This document shows, in pieces, positions 28,353 through 37,225 of a stretch of 64,000 nucleotides of DNA. The notes below the pieces were generated by a model. That model was given only the letters and a program-made list of their open reading frames with translations, was not told where the DNA came from and ran no database searches. Every line of letters starts with the position of its first letter. The stretch's first letter is position 1. The position numbers and the translations under genes are program-made. The stretch is from Spirochaetota bacterium (GTDB lineage: Bacteria; Spirochaetota; Spirochaetia; CADAEX01), in assembly GCA_009786125.1 (NCBI GenBank), contig WQTU01000139.1, forward strand, positions 72,483-136,482, given 5' to 3'.

Positions 28353-30200
28353 TCATTCCTCTTGCATATATTTGTTTCTGATATTTTTCATGGATTCGCT
28401 TACCGTATGCTTTAACTTATCTTTATATAACTGTAACAGCATAAAAATTTTATCAACTGCTGTGTCGCAAAAAAAAGACTTACTGATAAAAGATTTATAT
28501 TTTTTTTCATCTAAATAGAGTGTCTTGATTTCATTTAAAAGAGAATTATTATTTGAATTATCCAAAGCGTCATACCAGAGAATTATATCAGGATTTATAA
28601 TACCCGGCTCAGGATCTTTACTCCATCCATTATAAATTGGAATACAGCCAGAGTATAAAGATTGGAATAATTTTTCCGTAACATATCCCGGGCTTATTGA
28701 GTTTTCCGGGCAAATATTAAATTTGAACTGCTGTAAATAAACAGATTTATCGTTTCTATATAGCTTATGCAAAGTATTATCGTTATGCAATAATCTTCCT
28801 GGGCAATTAACATAGGCTATTTTGGAGACATCATTATAGATTTTTGCCTTAATTCCGGATTTGTCGTGACTCGCAACAAGAGCGCAAAACTTTGATTTTT
28901 CATATGGTTTTTTAAACGCATCCAATATTTTTTTTATTTCATCTTTTGTATTGTTTGGAGAAAAATAGTAAAGCAACCATAGTGGGAAACGAATATAATT
29001 ATCTGCTTTGATGTAATCAAATCCAATGGATAGCGATACATTTTCTACACAATTTCCTTTATATTCTGCATTTGGATATACATTGGTATTTTCGCCGCTA
29101 AAAAACACTTTACATGCTGTTTTTGATTTTTGCAATTTTTTCTTTTTTCCAAAAACCGAAAAAAATTGAATATGAGGCTTATAATACTTTACTGTTTTAT
29201 ATGAAATTCGATTAGCAGAAAAAGCTTCGGAGACAGGCATTAAGAAAAAATCATGCGGAATATCGCCAAAGTTGGTAAACCTTATACGAATTGATTTATC
29301 AAAACAAGAGGAGATAGCTTCTCTCAAAAAAGAAACAGGTTTATTAATTGTAGCAAATGATTTCTTTATTTTTGACGCGAGCTTGGCACATATTATCATA
29401 ATCGTGAGCGCTTTGGGAAATATGTGCTTATATGCTTTTAATATAAATGTTAGTGATTTTGTATTGCCATATTTTTCAGCAATTGTTCCATAAGCCGATC
29501 TGCGGTAACCCTGATATTCTAATATAGTATCCGATAAATCTTTGAAAACATTCTGAAAGAAAGATATATTCTCCATTTTCTGTTCAACAGAATGCTGTGA
29601 TCCTAATCCATCAATATCAAACACAGAAATATTTGTTTTAATATAAGTAAAAGTACTTTTGTGCTCCCATAATTCTTTTACAAAAAATTCCCAATCAGAA
29701 GCCAGGCGCAAGTTTTCATTATAAAAACCATGTTCTAAAAATAGTTTTCTTTTGATTAATGAATTTTGATGACTTATTGGATGATACAATAAATAATTAA
29801 TGCCCATTTGTTTTGGAAATTTAAAAACTGAACCATCGGAATCAACCCTGTCGCTGTAGTAAATATCAGCAGGAATATAATTTTCTATTTCAATAAAAAC
29901 ATCGTGCAATGTAGTTGAAGAAATTAACCAATCGCCGCTATTTAGAAATACACAATATTCTCCCCGCGCTTTGCGTATACCCTTATTCATTGCATTATAA
30001 ATTCCCGTATCAGGTTCGCTTACCCAATATGTAATTTTTTCTGCATATTGTCTAATAACATCTACACTGCCGTCAGTAGAACCGCCATCAATAACAATAT
30101 ACTCAAAATCCGTGAATGTTTGAGAGACTACACTTTCGATGGTTTTACGTAAGCCTTGGGAATTGTTGAGGTTGATTGTTATTATTGATAGTTTAGGCAT
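28353..30200 (-). CDS. Bifunctional GT2 plus GT10 (fucosyltransferase-like) fusion
   Basis: N-term LSIITINLNNSQGLRKTIESVVSQTFTDFEYIVIDGGSTDGS; C-term QFKFNICPENSISPGYVTEKLFQSLYSGCIPIYNG (GT10 motif). Confidence 0.88.
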   Translation of the reverse strand: MPKLSIITINLNNSQGLRKTIESVVSQTFTDFEYIVIDGGSTDGSVDVIRQYAEKITYWVSEPDTGIYNAMNKGIRKARGEYCVFLNSGDWLISSTTLHDVFIEIENYIPADIYYSDRVDSDGSVFKFPKQMGINYLLYHPISHQNSLIKRKLFLEHGFYNENLRLASDWEFFVKELWEHKSTFTYIKTNISVFDIDGLGSQHSVEQKMENISFFQNVFKDLSDTILEYQGYRRSAYGTIAEKYGNTKSLTFILKAYKHIFPKALTIMIICAKLASKIKKSFATINKPVSFLREAISSCFDKSIRIRFTNFGDIPHDFFLMPVSEAFSANRISYKTVKYYKPHIQFFSVFGKKKKLQKSKTACKVFFSGENTNVYPNAEYKGNCVENVSLSIGFDYIKADNYIRFPLWLLYYFSPNNTKDEIKKILDAFKKPYEKSKFCALVASHDKSGIKAKIYNDVSKIAYVNCPGRLLHNDNTLHKLYRNDKSVYLQQFKFNICPENSISPGYVTEKLFQSLYSGCIPIYNGWSKDPEPGIINPDIILWYDALDNSNNNSLLNEIKTLYLDEKKYKSFISKSFFCDTAVDKIFMLLQLYKDKLKHTVSESMKNIRNKYMQEE

Positions 30201-30259
30201 TGTAAATATTCCTATAAAGTTGTATCTTATTTTTTACCTGCACCGAAATATCCCCATTA

Positions 30260-30385
30260 TCATCTGGAATTATATGTAAGATTTTTATTTAACAGAGTCT
30301 CTCTTTCAATACGCCATTTCCCCGGCAGAAAACTTAATTTTACATCTTGGTTTTCCGGCGGCTTTCTATAATTTACGTATTTGTT
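30260..30385 (-). pseudogene. Short unidentified coding remnant between GT genes
   Basis: Open reading NKYVNYRKPPENQDVKLSFLPGKWRIERETLLNKNLTYNSR followed by stop, no start codon; protein-like composition only. Confidence 0.3.
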
Positions 30386-31513
30386 TCATAATGCTTTTTT
30401 ATATACTTCTATTGTTTCTTGATAACACTTTTCCCAGGAGAAAATTTTTATTCGTTTTTTTCCTTTAATAATTAACTCATTTTGGAGAGTTGGAGAACAA
30501 ATTACTCGTTCAATTTGAGTGCGCATATCATCAATACTATATGGATTAAAATATAATGCCGCATCACCGCCAACTTCAGGCAGAGAGCTGGTGTTAGACA
30601 GAACAGCAGGGCAATTTGTAGCAAATGCTTCAAGTACAGGAATGCCAAATCCTTCATATAGCGATGGAAAAACAAAGGCAGATGCTTTTGAATACAATTT
30701 AATTAATTCATTATCTAAAGCGGCGTATTTACTAATTGTTCTATCAGCAATACCTAAGCTATTGAGCAACTCCATTTCATCGTCAGAAAAAAGCGCACCA
30801 GTACAAATCAAATGCATATCATATTTTTTAAGTAAGGGAGCCACTGCTCGAGAAAAAGTATCAAAGTTTTTATATCCCCACCTTGCACCAGTAAACAAAA
30901 TGTAATTCTCTTTTTTACTGATATATTCAATTTCTGGAAAAGAAGAAGCAAGATAAACAACATTTATTTTTTCCTGTACTTCTGGGAAAAACTTGATTAA
31001 GTCATTTTTTGTATGATCAGAAATAGTTATAATTTGGTCAGCAGCTAAAATTAATTTTGCTTTATGTGGAATAGTGTGTTTATCAGAATGGAAAAAATTC
31101 TGGAGGCACTCATGAATCATATCATATACTGTTAATACAAATGGCTTCCCTTTCAGATGCTTTAAAAAATATGGATCATAATATGTTGGATGAAAAACCG
31201 TATAATCATTTCTTCTTCTGACATGCGCATTTGATAAATCTTTATTAGACTTTTTATTAAACAAATAATTATAGCAATTAATCAGTCGCCCTTTTCCTTT
31301 AAAATTAAATTTTGTCAAAAATTTTTTTTTCTTATATTCAGCTCTTGGAAGTAAATTATATTGCTTGAAACACTCTTCTCTTAGGTAAACATTGTCGGTA
31401 TACCGCAAAGATAATTTTGCATCTAAGTTACGCTTGAGGAGTTCGGAAAAATAACGGGATATACCACCTATATTTTGAATTTCAAATACTTGGTGATCAT
31501 AAAGAATTTTCAT
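30386..31513 (-). CDS. Glycosyltransferase family 4
   Basis: FEIQNIGGISRYFSELLKR; ILFTGARWGYKNFDTFSRAV; FVFPSLYEGFGIPVLEAFATNCPAVLSNTSSLPEVGGDAAL. Confidence 0.93.
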   Translation of the reverse strand: MKILYDHQVFEIQNIGGISRYFSELLKRNLDAKLSLRYTDNVYLREECFKQYNLLPRAEYKKKKFLTKFNFKGKGRLINCYNYLFNKKSNKDLSNAHVRRRNDYTVFHPTYYDPYFLKHLKGKPFVLTVYDMIHECLQNFFHSDKHTIPHKAKLILAADQIITISDHTKNDLIKFFPEVQEKINVVYLASSFPEIEYISKKENYILFTGARWGYKNFDTFSRAVAPLLKKYDMHLICTGALFSDDEMELLNSLGIADRTISKYAALDNELIKLYSKASAFVFPSLYEGFGIPVLEAFATNCPAVLSNTSSLPEVGGDAALYFNPYSIDDMRTQIERVICSPTLQNELIIKGKKRIKIFSWEKCYQETIEVYKKAL

Positions 31514-32477
31514 TTTTTTCTAATCCATATTTCCAATGAGCAATTATATCATGTAAGCTATCGGCAAGCGAGATTTTCGGCTGCCAACCAATTTCTTTTA
31601 CAATTTTTGTATTATCTCCAATTATGATATTATTATCATTTGGGCGTATTTTAGCTTCATCTGTTTCAATTTCAATTTTTATGCTTAATAAGTCAGAGAT
31701 TATATCAATAATTTCTTTAAGACTTCTTCCTGTTCCGGAACAAATATTATATGCTTCACCAGAAACACCTCTTTGCAGTAACATATAGTATGCCTTGACA
31801 ACATCACGAACATCAACAAAATCACGAATTATCGAAACATTTCCTGTAATTAATCTAACACGATCAGATTGCTCTGCCATGAGTATTTGCTTTATAAATG
31901 AAGGTATTACAAATATATCTGACTGCCTAGGACCAATATGATTAAATGAACGTGTAAGAATTATATCTACATTATATGACGAAACATAACACTGTGACAA
32001 CATTTCCTGAGAAACTCTTGCAATAGCATATGGACTAAGCGGCTTCAGAGGAGCAGATTCTTTAATAGGAATGTTGTCGAGGGAAACATTACCATATTCT
32101 TCTGATGATCCAATGGATAATAAACGGCACATAATATTATTCTTGCGGAGAATTTCGACTAAATTTAAGAAAATATTGGTGTTATTAATAAAAGATGTAA
32201 TTGGCTCAATCCAGCTCTTTGCCACGCTACTTAAAGATGCTAGATGTATAATATAAGTTGGCTGAAAAGAAACAATGATTGTTTCCAGGCTTGAATAATC
32301 TAATAGATTATTTTTAGTAAAATGTAATTGTATATTAGAAAACGTGTTGACTTTATAATTCGGCAAATTTATATCTATGCCAAGAACAACACAATCTTCT
32401 TTAATAGAATTTAAATATTCAAGAAAATAATATGCAACAAATCCAGAAACACCAGTGATTAAATATTTTTTTGTCAT
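31497..32477 (-). CDS. NAD-dependent epimerase/dehydratase, RMD-like (GDP-6-deoxy-D-lyxo-4-hexulose reductase candidate)
   Basis: LITGVSGFVAYYFLEYL; SPYAIARVSQEM; RSFNHIGPRQSDIFVIPSFIKQI; IRDFVDVRDVVKAYYMLLQRGVSGEAYNICSG. Confidence 0.78.
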   Translation of the reverse strand: MTKKYLITGVSGFVAYYFLEYLNSIKEDCVVLGIDINLPNYKVNTFSNIQLHFTKNNLLDYSSLETIIVSFQPTYIIHLASLSSVAKSWIEPITSFINNTNIFLNLVEILRKNNIMCRLLSIGSSEEYGNVSLDNIPIKESAPLKPLSPYAIARVSQEMLSQCYVSSYNVDIILTRSFNHIGPRQSDIFVIPSFIKQILMAEQSDRVRLITGNVSIIRDFVDVRDVVKAYYMLLQRGVSGEAYNICSGTGRSLKEIIDIISDLLSIKIEIETDEAKIRPNDNNIIIGDNTKIVKEIGWQPKISLADSLHDIIAHWKYGLEKNENSL

Positions 32478-32503
32478 TTTACTTTTACTTCTTATTTGAA
32501 TAT

Positions 32504-33451
32504 TTATTTGCTCTTCTTATTCATAATCATTGATTTTGCAAATAAAAAGTCCTTTTCAATCAGCGAAATTCTCTCTTTGCTATTTTCATGTTTGAAAAAG
32601 CATCTATGCAAACGGCGTAAAGCACGTTGCAACCATGTTGGTTTGTTATTATCAAAAACAGAAATATTTATATTTTTGTCTGTTAGCAGATGGAGATTAC
32701 TATTTAAATGAAATATATTTAATCCAAATTTTTTTGCAAGAATTTTTAATGTTAATGCTGTGTAAAACGCAATATGTTGCCCTGCCTCTGGCGCAAAATA
32801 CCACCAGTCGCTTGTAGAAGCTAGTTTTATATCTGGTTGTAATTCTGTAGAAAAAAGAATCGTGTTCGAATACTTCAACATATTTTCGACTTCACGCAAA
32901 GGTTCGGACAAATGTTCAAAAACCTCAAAACAGGTTAACATTTCAAATGGATATCCCCATCCCCCTTCGTATTCTTTTATTTCTCTTTCAATATCATTTG
33001 CATCAAAATATTGTGCAAAAATATTTTTGCAGTATTTATCATATCTATAAAAATCATAGCCTTTATCCCTCATCAATCTGACAAATAAACCATAGCCACC
33101 ACCATAATCCAAAAATTTACCATCAGGGTTTGTTATTTTATTCAATATAGGGGGCAATAGATTGCCATAAATTATGTTTCTCTGTACATAACCAACATCA
33201 ATACTTGTAATAGCATCACCATATGCTTCTTCAAGCCAATATGGCTCTTCTGTATGCAAAAAACCACAATAGTTGCACTTGAAGTATCTTACATTATACT
33301 TATTCAACACTAAGCCATCAAAAACAAATTCTATACTTGCGTCGCAGATTTTGCAGTGTTTTGAAATAGCATTATTTGACATATTGTTTTTCTTACTCAT
33401 TGAACATATGTGTTTTGTTGTGAACAAACATAATTTCAAAACAAATGCCAC
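32504..33451 (-). CDS. Class I SAM-dependent methyltransferase
   Basis: CKICDASIEFVFDGLVLNKYNVRYFKCNYCGFLHTEEPYWLEEAY Cys-rich N-term; FLDYGGGYGLFVRLMRDKGYDFYRYDKY. Start uncertain. Confidence 0.8.
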   Translation of the reverse strand: MAFVLKLCLFTTKHICSMSKKNNMSNNAISKHCKICDASIEFVFDGLVLNKYNVRYFKCNYCGFLHTEEPYWLEEAYGDAITSIDVGYVQRNIIYGNLLPPILNKITNPDGKFLDYGGGYGLFVRLMRDKGYDFYRYDKYCKNIFAQYFDANDIEREIKEYEGGWGYPFEMLTCFEVFEHLSEPLREVENMLKYSNTILFSTELQPDIKLASTSDWWYFAPEAGQHIAFYTALTLKILAKKFGLNIFHLNSNLHLLTDKNINISVFDNNKPTWLQRALRRLHRCFFKHENSKERISLIEKDFLFAKSMIMNKKSK

Positions 33452-33466
33452 AAGGCATACTCTTCA

Positions 33467-34402
33467 TCATTTCTTCAATAAAATTTTTTTTAACACCTGT
33501 TTTATCTTAGTTTTGTAATACAATATTTTCGTTATACCTATAACTTTCCTATTTATTTCATTTACTATATGAGTATTAACAATTATTTTATCAGGGTGGG
33601 TTATTTTTGTTATTTCAAATCTTTGTTTATTGTTAAGAGTTAGATCATTTGTAATTGTATGTGTTGCATCCGGACCAAAACCAATATTGGTAATTAAATT
33701 CTCTGCAGGATTAATACATAATCCGTTATTGTTGAAAATACTATATGTCCACTGATAATCCCAAGTATCTATTTCGTGTTTTTCCATTTTTTTAAATATG
33801 TTTAACCAATAATCTCTATCTGCATTTCTATTAAAAATTTTGTTGATTTTTTTTGTTTGTATAAAAACTTCCAGATCAGTAATATCAAAATTATAATGCT
33901 TCCATGCTCGCTTCCATGTTGCCCAGCCCCAGCAATGTTGATTTCGCGCAAAATAATAGCTATACGGTGTTTTTGTAGATGTTAATGGGTTATACCCAGT
34001 AATGTGATAAATCTGTGTATCATTTTTGTATTTTCCCAATAGTTCTTTACAATAAGGAAAAAAGCTCTGACTAGGTAAACAATCGTCTTCCAATATAATA
34101 CCCATTTCTTCATTTTCAAAAAACCAGGTAATCGCGTTCGAAACAGCTTTTCCGCACCCTAAATTTTTTTCCAGGAATAATGTTATTAGTTCACAATTCC
34201 AATCAATAGAGTTAAGAACATAATCTCTAACCGCTTCGACCTTTTTCTTTTCGCCTTCTCTATTATCACGCGGACCATCGGATGCTACATATAGCTTTTT
34301 CGGAGCAGCTTTGCGAATTTCTTCAAAAACCTGTTTTGTAGTATCAAGGCGGTTAAAAACGAGAAAAAGTATTGGAATATCAAAGTTATACACATCTTTC
34401 AT
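33467..34402 (-). CDS. GT-A type glycosyltransferase
   Basis: PILFLVFNRLDTTKQVFEEIRKAAPKKLYVASDGPR; IILEDDCLPSQSFFPYCKELL; HCWGWATWKRAW. Confidence 0.8.
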   Translation of the reverse strand: MKDVYNFDIPILFLVFNRLDTTKQVFEEIRKAAPKKLYVASDGPRDNREGEKKKVEAVRDYVLNSIDWNCELITLFLEKNLGCGKAVSNAITWFFENEEMGIILEDDCLPSQSFFPYCKELLGKYKNDTQIYHITGYNPLTSTKTPYSYYFARNQHCWGWATWKRAWKHYNFDITDLEVFIQTKKINKIFNRNADRDYWLNIFKKMEKHEIDTWDYQWTYSIFNNNGLCINPAENLITNIGFGPDATHTITNDLTLNNKQRFEITKITHPDKIIVNTHIVNEINRKVIGITKILYYKTKIKQVLKKILLKK

Positions 34403-34677
34403 GTTAGTACCTTTTGGGCTTCACCTATTTATATATTTATCTTGGCGAGTACATTTTGCTTTCATGTACATTAATTAGCAAGTCTTTAAGAAAATTTCCG
34501 TGTTATAAAATTTCAAAATTTTGCGTATTTCTATTATGCGTTATGTTTTTTGATTCGCCAACTTCCAGTTTTTTGTATGTTCGAAAACTCTTTTGAGCTA
34601 TTTTAGAAATCGTTTTTAAAACTGTTGATACTATTTTATATCTTATCAATTTTAGTTTATCAGAAAAATTATGAGCA

Positions 34678-36150
34678 TTATTCACCGGCTTGTCCTTTCT
34701 TCTTAATCTTCCAGAACCCTCTTGTTTTACCTTCCCGTTCAATGAATCCCTTCTTTTTTAACGCGTCCAAGTGTTTTTGTATTGCAGACTCATTTACATT
34801 CATTTGCTCAGCCAACATTTTACGGCTAATAGACGGATTTTCTTTTATTATGTTTAAAGTTTCCATTTGTTTATTGGTCAAACCACCTATTTGACCACCT
34901 ATTTGACCACCTATTTGACCACCTATTTGACCACCTATAGTTTCTTGAGCTTCTCGCCTTATCACTACCTGGAAACCATGTTTCGAAATAAATTCAGGCT
35001 TTCCAAGTCCCTTTGCTATACATTGTTTGGTCATTTCTTCTGTTCCGGTTCCCATTCGTTCGATAGTGCCTTGTAAGTACATTGCTTCTGCAATCAATGG
35101 ATTGGCCGGCATTGAACGATGTGCTGTGTATAATTGCTCTATAGTTAGTTCGCTTGGAAAATTTCCGGGATTTGAAACCTCAAATCTGTCGGCAAATAAC
35201 ATCACCTGTACACTGCCGTTACTCGTGTAGTCGCGATGCGCAACAGCATTGACAATTGCTTCGGTAACTACTTGTTTAGGAATTTCGTACTCTACTTCAA
35301 CGTTTATATTCTTACTGCGGTCGCCAACATAGAGGTTTATTTTCGACAGCACAAAATCAACAGCTCGCTCAATCATATGAAAAACATCGCCCTTATAAAC
35401 CTGATACGATGGTATTGGTTTTACCTTATCCATTCCGTGAAAATGGGCACAACGCACTTCGGAAGTAATAAAAAATTGCTGCGGTTTTTTTCCGAATAAT
35501 AAAATGGCAGCATTGGTAATTTTATCGCCTTTAATTAAATTTAAATGAGTCAATACATTTATTATATTGCTTGATTTGTTAAAAGGGAAATTTCGTTTTT
35601 CTTGTGCAATTTCGACAAAATTATGAACTTTTTCTTCATCAATATCGTCAAGCGTAGCATCTCTGTTTAGTGTTGCATCGAATGGCGCTGTGCGAATATA
35701 TTCATTTTCAATTAAATAATTCACAAGCGAGGCATAGACAGCTATTTTTAGCTGTTCTTGTGTATCAAAACCTCTGCGAACAATCACGTTTTCGGCTTTT
35801 TTTACCAACAGTGATTCTTTTGCTTCTCGCTGCTTTGCTCGTTTTACATAAACAAAACGAATCTTGTTTTTTTCGCTTGCATAATCAAATTCCTTTTCAG
35901 TTGGTGAAATACCTGATTTATCTCCAAAGCCATATTTTTCGCCAAAAATTCCTAAATATATGTCGCTTTGTTCAAGTTCATTCAAAAAAACATTTGACGG
36001 TAAATGATTTGCAGCAGGTACATTTTCAAAAATAAACGGCTCAAAAAATTTCCCCAATAAAATATCAGAAGTCAAATAGTCAAAGAGCATTTGCCGTTCT
36101 ACTGCAAATTCAGATTGTACACTGCTTATAAAAACTCGCTTTTTTTTCAT
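34678..36150 (-). CDS. DUF4062 / HATPase_c_4 / winged-HTH putative regulator with IGGQ repeat linker
   Basis: MKKKRVFISSVQSEFAVERQMLFDYL (DUF4062); EAIVNAVAHRDYTSNGSVQVMLFADRFEVSNPGNFP; IGGQIGGQIGGQIGGQIGG; LNIIKENPSISRKMLAEQMNVNESAIQKHLDALKKKGFIEREG. Confidence 0.85.
   Translation of the reverse strand: MKKKRVFISSVQSEFAVERQMLFDYLTSDILLGKFFEPFIFENVPAANHLPSNVFLNELEQSDIYLGIFGEKYGFGDKSGISPTEKEFDYASEKNKIRFVYVKRAKQREAKESLLVKKAENVIVRRGFDTQEQLKIAVYASLVNYLIENEYIRTAPFDATLNRDATLDDIDEEKVHNFVEIAQEKRNFPFNKSSNIINVLTHLNLIKGDKITNAAILLFGKKPQQFFITSEVRCAHFHGMDKVKPIPSYQVYKGDVFHMIERAVDFVLSKINLYVGDRSKNINVEVEYEIPKQVVTEAIVNAVAHRDYTSNGSVQVMLFADRFEVSNPGNFPSELTIEQLYTAHRSMPANPLIAEAMYLQGTIERMGTGTEEMTKQCIAKGLGKPEFISKHGFQVVIRREAQETIGGQIGGQIGGQIGGQIGGLTNKQMETLNIIKENPSISRKMLAEQMNVNESAIQKHLDALKKKGFIEREGKTRGFWKIKKKGQAGE
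34882..34938. repeat. 12-bp tandem repeat, 4 units plus partial (accacctatttg)n, in frame
   Basis: Read directly; encodes IGGQ units on the minus strand. Confidence 0.97.
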
Positions 36151-36155
36151 AATAA

Positions 36156-37094
36156 TTAAATTCTAATTGTTTGTTGAAAATAATTAATCGTTTTCTCAAG
36201 CCCTTCTTCAAGCGGTATATGCGGATCCCAATTTAATTTATTTTGCGCAAGTTCTATATCCGGTTTTCTTTGTCTGGGGTCATCCTGTGGTAACGGGAAG
36301 TATTTAATTGCAGATTTAGATTGCGTTAGCTTTAAAACTTTTTGCGCAAGTTCGTTCATTGTAAATTCCCCTGGGTTACCAAGGTTTACAGGACCGGTAA
36401 ATCCTTTTTCTGTATCCATCATTTTTATTAATCCATCAACAAGATCATCAACATAACAAAAAGATCTTGTCTGGTTCCCATCTCCGTAAATTGTTATATC
36501 TTCTCCCTTAAGAGCCTGCACTATAAAATTACTTACAACCCGTCCATCGTTCGGATGCATATTTGGTCCATAGGTGTTAAATATTCTTACAACTTTTATA
36601 TCTACGTTATGTTGCCTGTAATAATCAAAAAAAAGTGTTTCAGCGCATCTTTTTCCTTCATCATAACAACTTCTGACTCCAATTGGATTAACCCTTCCCC
36701 AATAATCCTCTTTCTGCGGATGTACTTCCGGGTCTCCATATACTTCCGATGTAGAGGCTTGCAGGATTCTCGCCTTTGTTCTTTTTGCAAGACCAAGCAT
36801 ATTGATTGCCCCATGAACAGATGTTTTTGTAGTCTGTACCGGGTCAAACTGGTAATGAATTGGACTTGCAGGACAAGCAAGGTTATATATTTGATCAACT
36901 TCTATATAAAGGGGGAAAGTTACATCATGCCGCAGAAGTTCAAAAAAAGGATTTCCAATAAAGCGACTTATGTTTTTCTTAGTACCTGTAAAATAATTAT
37001 CAAGACATATAACATCGTTACCTTCATTTAATAGCCTTTCGCACAGATGGGAGCCAATAAATCCTGCGCCACCTGTTACAAGTATTTTTTTCAA
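36156..37094 (-). CDS. UDP-glucuronate decarboxylase (UDP-xylose synthase)-like SDR
   Basis: [98 protein letters not shown]. Confidence 0.88.
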   Translation of the reverse strand: MKKILVTGGAGFIGSHLCERLLNEGNDVICLDNYFTGTKKNISRFIGNPFFELLRHDVTFPLYIEVDQIYNLACPASPIHYQFDPVQTTKTSVHGAINMLGLAKRTKARILQASTSEVYGDPEVHPQKEDYWGRVNPIGVRSCYDEGKRCAETLFFDYYRQHNVDIKVVRIFNTYGPNMHPNDGRVVSNFIVQALKGEDITIYGDGNQTRSFCYVDDLVDGLIKMMDTEKGFTGPVNLGNPGEFTMNELAQKVLKLTQSKSAIKYFPLPQDDPRQRKPDIELAQNKLNWDPHIPLEEGLEKTINYFQQTIRI

Positions 37095-37225
37095 TGTATT
37101 GCTCCCTTAACTTAGAGTCTATTTCTTTTCTCCCACAAACACGTTATTCGTTTGCCAAAAGGTTTTCTCGAAAATTTTTTTCACAACAGTTTTACAATGT
37201 TTCAAACAAGATCTTCTTTTTGAAT

